Origin: an uncultured Prevotella sp.
GTDB lineage: Bacteria > Bacteroidota > Bacteroidia > Bacteroidales > Bacteroidaceae
NCBI GenBank assembly: GCA_905211345.1
Contig: CAJMAO010000040.1
Location: 1 to 13,547, forward strand
Length of the DNA: 13,547 nt
Direction: 5' to 3'
The notes beneath the pieces are model-generated. The model worked only from the letters and a program-made list of their open reading frames with translations, made no database searches and had not been told where the DNA came from. The position numbers and the translations under genes were made by a program. How positions within the stretch are numbered: position 1 is the first letter of the stretch; every line of letters starts with the position of its first letter. Below, piece after piece: positions 1-6,136 of the stretch.

Positions 1-69
1 CCCCTTCGGGGACGGGGTTGGCACCTATACGTTATACACCTAAACTGCGGATGAATCCTTTCGCCTCGC

Positions 70-128
70 AAAAGGCCGTCTTTTACACTCCAAAAGGCCA
101 CCTTTCGCAAGCCAAAAGACGGCCTTTT
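70..128. repeat. 22-nt-period array A (three units)
   Basis: Three 15-nt quasi-palindromes start at 70, 92 and 114, exactly 22 nt apart: AAAAGGCCGTCTTTT, AAAAGGCCACCTTTC and AAAAGACGGCCTTTT. The 7-nt spacers between them, ACACTCC and GCAAGCC, differ. Unit 1 is the reverse complement of unit 3, so the two could pair around unit 2. Bases 58-62 (CTTTC) are in phase with a decayed unit on the left. The same design recurs at 3173, 8956 and 13492. I do not recall a named family for it. Confidence 0.85.
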
Positions 129-283
129 GCACGGGCGCGGCAAACATGTTGGCAGTCAATGGGTTACGCCATCCTTGCAAGAAGCAGCCGCCATACAGTC
201 AAACCTACCGCCAATGAAGCCCCGCCATGCGTTAAATTACATCATTATGGCCTGAAAATTACAATTATTTCAGCGTTTCTTAT

Positions 284-291
284 TACTTTTG
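284..291 (+). promoter_or_regulatory. Probable nadB promoter, -7 element
   Basis: TACTTTTG matches the Bacteroidetes -7 consensus TAnnTTTG. It lies 47 nt before the first nadB ATG, in AT-rich DNA. A clean TTG -33 box at the usual distance is not visible (only ATTATTT around 264-270), so the call rests on the -7 box and its position. Confidence 0.5.
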
Positions 292-338
292 CAGGCGGAC
301 AACCACAAGCCGGACTATCATCGGCCGCAGGCTGACCG

Positions 339-1949
339 ATGAAACAAACAACAACTGATATGGTCTATAAATACGACTTCTTGATTATCGGCGGCGGTGT
401 CGCCGGTATGAGTTACGCCCTGAAAATAGCCCGGGCGCACAAAGGAAAGATTTGCATCATCTGCAAGACTACGCTTGACGAGGCCAACACGGCAAAGGCG
501 CAAGGAGGCATCGCGTCAGTAACCAACCTTGCGGTGGACAACTTCGAGAAACATATCGAGGACACGATGATAGCCGGCGACTACATAAGCGACCGGCAAG
601 CGGTAGAACAAGTGGTGCGCAACGCTCCCGCGCAGATAAAGGAACTTGTGCAATGGGGCGTGAACTTCGACAAGAACGCCGACGGCAAATATGACCTGCA
701 CCGCGAAGGCGGGCACTCGGAATTCCGCATACTCCACCACGCCGACGACACCGGGGCCGAGATACAGCGCGGCCTCATGGCGGCGGTGCGCAACAATCCA
801 AGCATCGAGATAAAAGAGAACCACTTCGCCGTGGAAATCATAACGCAACACCATCTGGGCATAGAAGTCACCCGCCGCACGCCCGACATAGAGTGCTACG
901 GCGCCTACGTGCTGAATCCAGACACGCAGAAGGTTGACACCTACCTGAGCAAAGTAACCCTGATGTGCACCGGAGGATGCGGAGCCGTCTACCAGACGAC
1001 CACCAACCCCGTCATATCGACAGGCGACGGCGAGGCCATGGTGTACCGCGCCAAGGGCACAGTGCAGGACATGGAGTTCGTGCAATTCCACCCCACGGCG
1101 CTCTATCATCCGGGAGAGACGCATCCCGCATACCTCATCACCGAGGCCATGCGCGGCTACGGCGGCATCTTGAGACTGCCCACCGGCGAGTCGTTCATGG
1201 AGAAATACGACAAGCGGCTGTCGCTTGCGCCGCGCGACATAGTAGCCCGAGCCATCGACAAGGAGATGAAAATACACGGCATCGACCACGTTTGCCTCGA
1301 CGTTACGCACAAAGACCCGGAGGAAACTAAGCACCACTTCCCCAACATTTACCACAAGTGCCTCTCCATAGGCATCGACATAACCAAGGAATACATACCC
1401 GTGCGCCCTGCGGCCCACTACATGTGCGGCGGCATAAAGGTCGACCTTAACGGCGAATCGAGCATACACCGCCTCTACGCCTTAGGCGAATGTTCGTGCA
1501 CGGGGCTGCACGGCGGCAACCGCCTTGCCAGCAACTCGCTCATCGAGGCAGTGGTCTACGCCGACGCGGCGGCACGCCACAGCCTAGCCCACGTTGACGA
1601 ATACGAGTTTAACAGCCGCGTGCCGGAGTGGAACGACGAAGGAACGATGACAAACGAGGAGAAAGTCCTCATCACGCAAAGCGTCAAGGAAGTGGGCCAG
1701 ACGATGAGTAACTACGTGGGCATTGTTCGCAGCGACCTGCGACTGAAGCGCGCGTGGGACCGCCTCGACCTGCTGTACGAGGAGACGGAGGCCCTGTTCA
1801 AGCGCGTAAAAGCCAGCCGCGACATCTGCGAACTGCGCAACATGATCAACGTGGGTTACCTTATCACCCGCCAAGCCATTGAGCGCAAGGAGTGCCGCGG
1901 GCTGCACTACACGATTGATTATCCGCTACACGCGTATGACAAAAAATAG
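339..1949 (+). CDS. nadB: L-aspartate oxidase (NadB)
   Basis: NadB oxidises L-aspartate to iminoaspartate with FAD, the first step of de novo NAD synthesis; NadA then makes quinolinate. The 536-residue product matches the usual length of about 540. Residues 13-23 hold the dinucleotide-binding GGGVAG motif after a beta strand. Residues 49-61 give the family's AQGGIASV stretch, 122-134 REGGHSEFR, 248-255 EFVQFHPT, and 383-403 the C-terminal FAD contact GLHGGNRLASNS. H251, R299 and H360 sit where the family has its catalytic His, Arg and His, which separates it from a generic fumarate reductase subunit only together with the overall match. A helical C-terminal domain follows. The start is not settled: an in-frame ATG at 360 has an A-rich leader typical of Bacteroidetes starts and gives an N-terminus closer to the family; the longer frame is kept here. 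nadA and nadC are not adjacent, so the gene appears to stand alone. Confidence 0.96.
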   Translation: MKQTTTDMVYKYDFLIIGGGVAGMSYALKIARAHKGKICIICKTTLDEANTAKAQGGIASVTNLAVDNFEKHIEDTMIAGDYISDRQAVEQVVRNAPAQIKELVQWGVNFDKNADGKYDLHREGGHSEFRILHHADDTGAEIQRGLMAAVRNNPSIEIKENHFAVEIITQHHLGIEVTRRTPDIECYGAYVLNPDTQKVDTYLSKVTLMCTGGCGAVYQTTTNPVISTGDGEAMVYRAKGTVQDMEFVQFHPTALYHPGETHPAYLITEAMRGYGGILRLPTGESFMEKYDKRLSLAPRDIVARAIDKEMKIHGIDHVCLDVTHKDPEETKHHFPNIYHKCLSIGIDITKEYIPVRPAAHYMCGGIKVDLNGESSIHRLYALGECSCTGLHGGNRLASNSLIEAVVYADAAARHSLAHVDEYEFNSRVPEWNDEGTMTNEEKVLITQSVKEVGQTMSNYVGIVRSDLRLKRAWDRLDLLYEETEALFKRVKASRDICELRNMINVGYLITRQAIERKECRGLHYTIDYPLHAYDKK

Positions 1950-1954
1950 GAATT

Positions 1955-2075
1955 AAACACCTACCCCAACCCTCCCGAAGGGAGGGAGCTTAATATGCGT
2001 TGCTTCATTGGTAAAACAAACAGTGGCATTTGGCTGTCAAGATCCCTCCCTTCGGGAGGGTTGGAGTGGGTGTTT
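1955..2075. repeat. Inverted pair of C/G-rich intergenic arms
   Basis: A 33-nt arm at 1955-1987 is repeated in inverted orientation at 2043-2075 with two mismatches. Each arm contains its own small palindrome, CCCTCCCGAAGGGAGGG or its complement. A 55-nt unique spacer lies between them. The pair fills the gap between the convergent ends of nadB and the HxlR gene and could fold into a long hairpin on either strand, so it may serve as a bidirectional terminator; there is no clear U tract after it. Relatives lie at 11865-12022, and single arms at 1-27 and 13454-13490. Confidence 0.85.
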
Positions 2076-2084
2076 ATTTAGCTG

Positions 2085-2456
2085 TCAGTTATTTATTGAA
2101 TAATCGTTTCTGTCCTTCAATATGTCTTCCATATTCTCGGCGGCCCAGTCTATCAGGCTGTTTATCAGCGGAATGAGCGACAGGCCACGCTCCGTAAGGC
2201 TGTACTCCACGCGCGGCGGCACCTCGGCGTATACCTTGCGGGCCACCAGTCCGTCGGCCTCGAGCACCTTGAGCGCCGTCGACAGCATCTTTTTCGATAT
2301 GTCCGGGATGTACAGTTTCAGGCCATTGAAGCGCAGCACACCGTATTTTTCGAGCGTGAAAAGCACCAGCATCGACCATTTGTCGCCTATTCTTGACAGC
2401 ACGTTCCTTATCGGGCACTGAGGGAACAGTGCGTAATTTACATCTGTTTTGAGCAT
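2085..2456 (-). CDS. HxlR-family transcriptional regulator
   Basis: The 123-residue product is a single winged-helix domain of the HxlR/DUF24 family, whose members bind DNA as dimers and often answer to quinones, aldehydes or other reactive electrophiles. Visible family marks are C14-P-I near the N-terminus, GDKW at 24-27, RFNGLK at 42-47, ISKKMLS at 53-59, a recognition-helix region to about 72, and the wing with PRVEYSLTERG at 81-91. The cysteine at 14 is the one used for redox sensing in several relatives; whether it is so used here is inference. The frame is open upstream to 2513, but the ATG at 2456 gives the normal family N-terminus and lies 22 nt after a good -7 box. It is transcribed away from the cupin gene at 2673, and the shared gap carries palindromes, so it probably controls that gene and itself. 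Confidence 0.93.
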   Translation of the reverse strand: MLKTDVNYALFPQCPIRNVLSRIGDKWSMLVLFTLEKYGVLRFNGLKLYIPDISKKMLSTALKVLEADGLVARKVYAEVPPRVEYSLTERGLSLIPLINSLIDWAAENMEDILKDRNDYSINN

Positions 2457-2478
2457 AAACAACCACCGTTTGGGTCTA

Positions 2479-2486
2479 CAAAAGTA
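2479..2486 (-). promoter_or_regulatory. HxlR gene promoter, -7 element
   Basis: Read on the minus strand this is TACTTTTG, a full match to TAnnTTTG, placed 22 nt upstream of the ATG at 2456. The nearest TTG (2513-2511) is about 24 nt further up, longer than usual. The partial palindrome at 2484-2501 overlaps its upstream edge. Confidence 0.55.
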
Positions 2487-2501
2487 ACCGAAACGGTCTA
2501 C
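2484..2501. promoter_or_regulatory. Possible operator at the HxlR gene promoter
   Basis: GTAACCG, AAA, CGGTCTAC form an imperfect palindrome (ACCG-AAA-CGGT is exact; the outer GTA/TAC matches after a one-base shift). It abuts the -7 box of the regulator's own promoter and shares the GTAACCG-like half with the stronger palindrome at 2565-2586. Binding of the HxlR protein here would give self-repression. This is inference from pattern and place. Confidence 0.35.
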
Positions 2502-2564
2502 ATAACACATCAATAGACGTTAAACTTTGTAAAAACCATTTTCCGAATACGCCGCAAAAAGGCA

Positions 2565-2604
2565 ACGGTAACGTGCAGGTTACCGTGTAACGTCTGCGTA
2601 ACTT
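2565..2604. promoter_or_regulatory. Candidate operator of the cupin gene
   Basis: ACGGTAAC at 2565-2572 and GTTACCGT at 2579-2586 are exact inverted repeats with a 6-nt spacer. The half GTAAC is repeated at 2587-2591 and 2598-2602, so four GTAAC/GTTAC half sites fall in 35 nt just upstream of the cupin -33 box at 2606. The layout fits a dimeric regulator such as the HxlR protein encoded next door. The main palindrome is upstream of the promoter, as for an activator; the later half sites approach the -33 box. Confidence 0.45.
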
Positions 2605-2605
2605 C

Positions 2606-2636
2606 TTGCATATCATGTATTTGCGCATTACCTTTG
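2606..2636 (+). promoter_or_regulatory. Cupin gene promoter
   Basis: TTG at 2606-2608 and TACCTTTG at 2629-2636 are 20 nt apart, matching the Bacteroidetes -33 and -7 elements. Transcription would start near 2643 and leave a leader of about 30 nt before the ATG at 2673. Confidence 0.65.
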
Positions 2637-2672
2637 CATCCGTAAACATCAACTTATAAAACATACATTGAT

Positions 2673-3137
2673 ATGAAAGAACTGAAAGTTTTGGGTGAAG
2701 GCACAAACTTCACGGCCGTATCTGCGGGCAAGTTTGACGGTTTGAAAGATTATGTATTGCCGCTCGGCGAAGGCGTATCGGTCAACGGCAAGGTGTTCAC
2801 GGGCGAAGCTTTGAAGGCCACGGGCATGGAGATGTCGCTCCAGACGATGCAGCCCGGGCAGGCCAGCCCGTTCCTCCACGCCCACAAACGGCATGAGGAG
2901 CTATACATGATAATCAGCGGCGAGGGCGAGTTCCGGGTTGACGACAAGGTGTTCCCGGTAGCCGAAGGCAGCCTCGTGCGCGTCGCCCCGGCAGGCAAAC
3001 GCGCGCTACGCAACACGGGCGGGGCGGCTCTTGTCGTGATGTGCATCCAGTATCAGGCCGGCAGCTTCGCCCCTGACGACACACCGGCAGGCGACGGCGT
3101 GATACTCGAAGAAGCCCCCTTCGACAGCAGTTTGTAA
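2673..3137 (+). CDS. Small single-domain cupin protein
   Basis: The 154-residue product has one cupin beta-barrel (about residues 48-128). The first cupin motif is plain: residues 67-84 include H69, H71, E75/E76 and the closing G83, giving metal ligands HxH and Glu. The second motif, around EGSLVRVAPAGKRALRN (98-114), keeps P106, G108 and N114, but the position normally filled by the fourth ligand, His, is Ala111, so metal binding may be incomplete or use H74. No signal peptide is seen; the protein should be cytoplasmic. The substrate cannot be told from sequence: such cupins include isomerases, dioxygenases and sensors. The gene is divergent from an HxlR regulator across a 216-nt gap with operator-like palindromes, which suggests induction by a small reactive compound. 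It has its own promoter and no partner downstream. Confidence 0.9.
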   Translation: MKELKVLGEGTNFTAVSAGKFDGLKDYVLPLGEGVSVNGKVFTGEALKATGMEMSLQTMQPGQASPFLHAHKRHEELYMIISGEGEFRVDDKVFPVAEGSLVRVAPAGKRALRNTGGAALVVMCIQYQAGSFAPDDTPAGDGVILEEAPFDSSL

Positions 3138-3172
3138 CAGCCTGTTAATCAGGCCGAAACCGGGCGTTTTCT

Positions 3173-3253
3173 AAAAGGTGGCCTTTCGTCTTGTAAAAGG
3201 CCACCTTTCACCGTGCAAAAGACGGTCTTTTGGAAAGCAAAACACGGCATATT
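3173..3253. repeat. 22-nt-period array B (three units plus one decayed)
   Basis: Units start at 3173 (AAAAGGTGGCCTTTC), 3195 (AAAAGGCCACCTTTC) and 3217 (AAAAGACGGTCTTTT), with a decayed fourth at 3239 (AAAACACGGCATATT), always 22 nt apart. Spacers are GTCTTGT, ACCGTGC and GGAAAGC. Units 1 and 2 are inverted with respect to each other and can pair over 13 bp, with a short loop. A palindrome CCTGTTAATCAGG lies just before, at 3141-3153. The array occupies the gap between the cupin gene and the thioredoxin-like gene. Confidence 0.85.
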
Positions 3254-3333
3254 GGAAAACCGCCCGCCATAGGGCGTTTCTGCGGCGGTTACGATTTGCG
3301 TAGGCACACTATGGTTTTTGCCTAAAAAAAGAC

Positions 3334-3341
3334 TATATTTG
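3334..3341 (+). promoter_or_regulatory. Promoter of the thioredoxin-like lipoprotein gene, -7 element
   Basis: TATATTTG matches TAnnTTTG and lies 25 nt before the ATG at 3367. The nearest upstream TTG (3318-3320) is only 13 nt away, so a proper -33 box is not evident. Confidence 0.5.
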
Positions 3342-3366
3342 CAGACGTAAACAATGACTGAAGCAA

Positions 3367-3900
3367 ATGAAAACAATAAAAAAATCCGCCATTACCGCCA
3401 TATTTTCGGTCGCCGTGTTGTGCCTCGCGGCCTGCACGTTCGGCGGCGACGATGATACCGACTATGACAAGTCGCTGCTCGCGGCGGGCTCAACGGCACC
3501 GGTATTCACTATGACCACCGACGAATATCCTGACGGAATAAGCCTTGCCGCGCTGCGCGGAGGATACGTGCTGATAGAGTTCTGGAGGTCGGGATGCAAA
3601 GACTGCCAAGCCGCTACGGGACGTATGAAAGAACTGCACGCGGCTTACGCACCGCTGGGAGTGACGTTTGTGGGCGTATCGTTCGACACCGACGTCGACG
3701 CTTGGCGCACGTACATCGAAAACAACGGCCTCGACTGGATGCAGCACTGCGAACGTAAGTCAGGCTCAGAGAGCACCGTAGGCGCGGCCTACAACATAAA
3801 ATGGGTGCCCACTTTTTATCTTATCGACCCCGAAGGAAAAGTTGATTTCGCAACGGTCTACATCGAAAAAATGGCCGAAAGGCTGGAAAGCATAAAATAA
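3367..3900 (+). CDS. TlpA/ResA-like thiol-disulfide lipoprotein
   Basis: The 177-residue product starts with a basic n-region and a hydrophobic core ending in the lipobox LAAC, so it should be lipidated at C23 and held in the cell envelope. An acidic linker (DDDTDYD) follows. Residues 41-177 form an AhpC-TSA/TlpA thioredoxin fold: W73 precedes the active-site C77-K-D-C80, and the cis-proline is P148 in WVPTFYLID, followed by the usual DPEGKV turn. Members of this family reduce or reshuffle disulfides of exported proteins, for example during cytochrome c maturation, or act in oxidative defence; the exact partner is not evident. A further cysteine, C128, is unusual for the fold. The gene has its own promoter and its stop is 2 nt from the heptamer hairpin at 3903, which may end its transcript. 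Confidence 0.93.
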   Translation: MKTIKKSAITAIFSVAVLCLAACTFGGDDDTDYDKSLLAAGSTAPVFTMTTDEYPDGISLAALRGGYVLIEFWRSGCKDCQAATGRMKELHAAYAPLGVTFVGVSFDTDVDAWRTYIENNGLDWMQHCERKSGSESTVGAAYNIKWVPTFYLIDPEGKVDFATVYIEKMAERLESIK

Positions 3901-3902
3901 AT

Positions 3903-3982
3903 AATTAAGAATTAAGAGTTAAGAATTAAGAAAATCACCCACGAGACATGTTTTCTTAATTCTTAACTCTTAATTCTTAATT
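3903..3982. repeat. Heptamer-arm inverted repeat, copy 1
   Basis: Two 32-nt arms, 3903-3934 and 3951-3982, are exact reverse complements around a 16-nt spacer. The left arm is four heptamers (AATTAAG twice, AGTTAAG, AATTAAG) plus AAAA; the right arm is its mirror, starting with TTTT. The element separates the convergent ends of the thioredoxin-like gene and the DUF418 gene and would form a strong hairpin in both transcripts, so a terminator role is plausible. Copies 2, 3 and 4 lie at 6137, 7197 and 10689. Confidence 0.9.
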
Positions 3983-4001
3983 CAACACGCGCTCTTAATT
4001 C

Positions 4002-5237
4002 CTAGTTCTTCCGCCTGTTCCACAGACAGAAAGTACGGCCGTAATTAAGCATACGCCATACCCATTCCAAAGGTCCGAACTGGCAATAGCGCAACCATAT
4101 CCAGCTGAACAGTACCTGAAAAGCAAACACGGCTAGTGCCGTAAGCTCGGTCTGCGCAAGACCGACACCGGCTCCAAGACCGAAACCTATACCGTAAAAG
4201 AGAAACATGCCGACAACCGACTGGCCTATATAATTGGTCAACGCCATTCTGCCCGGAGCCGCCAGCCAACGCCAAACGGCCGCCTCACGGCTTTTAAGGT
4301 AAAGCAGGCAAAGCCATGCCGCGTAAGCGAAACCCAACGGATAGACACTGACAAAATATAGAACGGAGTGACCCGCCGCGCCGAAAGGATGGCCGTTGAC
4401 GGCGCTCCACGCGTAAACCAGCGACAACGGTAGCCCTAAGAAAAAGCCGACAGATGACACCTTGCGCAATAGCGGCTTGTGTTCAGCCAAGTCGGCGTAC
4501 AGCTTACGCCGCCCGATATAAAACCCTATGACAAACAAGCCCAGCACCTTGAAATAGCGGTTGCCGTCGACAAACTCCTGCACACGCACCAAAGCGCCCT
4601 GCACAAGAAACTGGAACACCTCACGATAAGTGTCAGCATCGCGCAGCCAATAGCCGAAGTTCTCCTCCGTTATGCCGTACATCCTGCAATAATGCCACTG
4701 CGCCCTGACTGCCGGAGCCGACAGGCTGATGCCGAAAAGCCCTGTAACACAGTCGACAAAGACGGGCAACAGCAGGAAAAACGCCGCCCAACACAACAGC
4801 CAGCGGTCGCTCATACGCCTGAACAACGGCAGCAACATTCCCATAAACGCATACAACATAAGTATGTCGCCGCTCCAAATGAACATCAGATGAAGGAAAC
4901 CTATCAGCACAAGCACGGCCATTCGGCGGTAAAACAGGCGGAAACCGCCGTCGCCACGCTCGGCCGCATGGCTGATTATTATAGAAAAGCCCATGCCGAA
5001 AAGCAAAGAGAACAGGGTGTAAAACTTGCCGTCGACGAAGACGTATTGCAAGAACCTTACCACCCGGTCGGCATCCGCCGTAGGCATGGAAGCCGCCACC
5101 TCCGGCGGCTGGAACGTGTAAAGGGAAAACTCGGGATAGTTCGCAAGGATTATACCGATAAGCGCGAACCCTCTCAAAGCGTCCAAAATAACATAACGCT
5201 CGGAAGGTCTTACCGGCGACAGATTATGTTTGTTCAT
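4002..5237 (-). CDS. DUF418 family membrane protein (YeiB-like)
   Basis: The 411-residue product is a polytopic inner-membrane protein. Residues 12-36 hold the family's N-terminal signature (ILDALRGFALIGI followed by LAN), then about ten hydrophobic segments follow. The C-terminal DUF418 domain, about 235-400, shows its hallmark PGRMALTNYIGQS at 328-340, preceded by an FGAAGHS turn. The function of the family is not established; transport of or response to small molecules has been suggested. An open frame extends upstream to 5468, but that part lies inside the EamA gene in another frame and has the arginine-rich look of a shadow. The ATG at 5237 overlaps the stop of the EamA gene in the sequence ATGA, so the two are translated as a coupled pair and may work on the same substrate. 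Confidence 0.91.
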   Translation of the reverse strand: MNKHNLSPVRPSERYVILDALRGFALIGIILANYPEFSLYTFQPPEVAASMPTADADRVVRFLQYVFVDGKFYTLFSLLFGMGFSIIISHAAERGDGGFRLFYRRMAVLVLIGFLHLMFIWSGDILMLYAFMGMLLPLFRRMSDRWLLCWAAFFLLLPVFVDCVTGLFGISLSAPAVRAQWHYCRMYGITEENFGYWLRDADTYREVFQFLVQGALVRVQEFVDGNRYFKVLGLFVIGFYIGRRKLYADLAEHKPLLRKVSSVGFFLGLPLSLVYAWSAVNGHPFGAAGHSVLYFVSVYPLGFAYAAWLCLLYLKSREAAVWRWLAAPGRMALTNYIGQSVVGMFLFYGIGFGLGAGVGLAQTELTALAVFAFQVLFSWIWLRYCQFGPLEWVWRMLNYGRTFCLWNRRKN

Positions 5238-6124
5238 TTCGTTCTTCTGTTTACGCTCATCACACTGAGCAAAATTACAGCCAGTCCGGCCAGCTGCACC
5301 GCAGTAACTTCTTCTCCGCCGACGCCTGCCCCGAGAACTACGGCCACTACGGGGTTGACGTATGCGTGAGTGGCCACTTCCGTAGCGGGGCGCACTTTGA
5401 GCAACCACACGTAAGCGGTGTAAGCCATCAGCGAACCAAAAGTTATCAGATAAGCCAACGAAAGCCACGACAACGTTGATACGGAAGATACATTCACGTC
5501 GTCAAAACCGCCCGTAACACATGCGCAAACGGCAAACACGATGCCTGCGGCGGCCATCTGCCACGCCGCGCCGGCCAGTCCGTCGCCGTCTTCTTCGACC
5601 GAACAACGGTACTTGGAGTAAAGCGTTCCGCAAGCCCACGAAACGCATCCGCCAACAAGGATGAGCACCCCGTACTCGGAATGGGCACCCGGATGGGCTT
5701 CGGAATACAACTGCTCGACATACAAAAGGGCAACTCCCGCAAAACCGAGAACCATGCCCAGCACCGTGGAAACACTCTTGAAATTGCGCCGCCACATAGG
5801 AACATCGAGCAACATAATCCACACCGCCGTCGACGAAGCCACTATAGCGACGAGGCTGCTGCTAACAAACCGCTGCGCGAACATGATGACCGCTTGGTCG
5901 ACAAACAGCAACACGACTCCGCAAACGGCCGACCTTATGATTAGCCTACGGTTCAGCAACCGCTCGCCGCGCCACTTACAGACGGCCAAAAGCAAAGCTC
6001 CCGCCACGCAAAAGCGCACCGCTCCAAGTACGAACGGCGGAAAATCACGCAGGCATACACCAATAAAGAAATAGGTGGAACCCCACACCACATAAATAAG
6101 GAAATAGGCTATGACGACGGCCAT
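5234..6124 (-). CDS. EamA/DMT-family transporter
   Basis: The 296-residue product has the length, ten hydrophobic segments and internal duplication of drug/metabolite transporters: EamA repeats at about 3-135 and 150-290. The N-terminus shows the family pattern VVWGSTYFFIG (12-22); residues 46-55 the motif after the second segment; a second WGS-like start, SWACGTLYSKY, is at 159-169. The closing segment of the second repeat has PVVAVVLGAGVGGEE. Members export amino acids, nucleobases or metabolites; the cargo is not evident, and closeness to the YedA subgroup is only an impression. The gene lies first in a pair with the DUF418 gene, overlapping it by 4 nt. I see no good -7 box in the 118-nt gap upstream, which is filled by heptamer repeat copy 2, so transcription may come from the DUF3737 gene. 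Confidence 0.93.
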   Translation of the reverse strand: MAVVIAYFLIYVVWGSTYFFIGVCLRDFPPFVLGAVRFCVAGALLLAVCKWRGERLLNRRLIIRSAVCGVVLLFVDQAVIMFAQRFVSSSLVAIVASSTAVWIMLLDVPMWRRNFKSVSTVLGMVLGFAGVALLYVEQLYSEAHPGAHSEYGVLILVGGCVSWACGTLYSKYRCSVEEDGDGLAGAAWQMAAAGIVFAVCACVTGGFDDVNVSSVSTLSWLSLAYLITFGSLMAYTAYVWLLKVRPATEVATHAYVNPVVAVVLGAGVGGEEVTAVQLAGLAVILLSVMSVNRRTK

Positions 6125-6136
6125 GGTGCTTGAATT

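Larger units (their letters stand above)
1..338. other. Intergenic leader upstream of nadB
   Basis: No convincing gene lies here. Bases 1-27 are a single C/G-rich arm of the same family as the inverted pairs near 1955-2075 and 11865-12022. Bases 70-128 are a 22-nt-period repeat array. From about 240 on the DNA becomes AT-rich and carries a -7 type promoter element at 284-291. An open frame spans 18-335 on the plus strand, but it runs straight through the repeat array and resembles no protein family, so it is not called as a gene. Confidence 0.7.

Noticed and set aside
18..335. A 105-codon plus-strand open frame before nadB
   Set aside because: It crosses the 22-nt repeat array and the nadB promoter and has no family likeness; it looks like a chance frame created by the repeats.
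516..1469. A 317-codon minus-strand frame inside nadB
   Set aside because: Antisense shadow of the clear NadB reading frame; composition is unlike a protein and no motif is seen.
2523..2706. Minus-strand open frame (from 2706) over the cupin promoter
   Set aside because: It covers the operator palindromes and promoter, and its start lies in the cupin gene; no family likeness.
4479..5369. A 296-codon plus-strand frame over the DUF418 gene
   Set aside because: Shadow of two well-supported membrane protein genes; rich in Gln, His and Arg as expected from antisense reading of hydrophobic codons.
5238..5468. N-terminal extension of the DUF418 protein
   Set aside because: These 77 codons lie within the EamA gene, are rich in Arg, Gly and Ser, and precede the normal family start; the ATGA overlap fixes the start at 5237.
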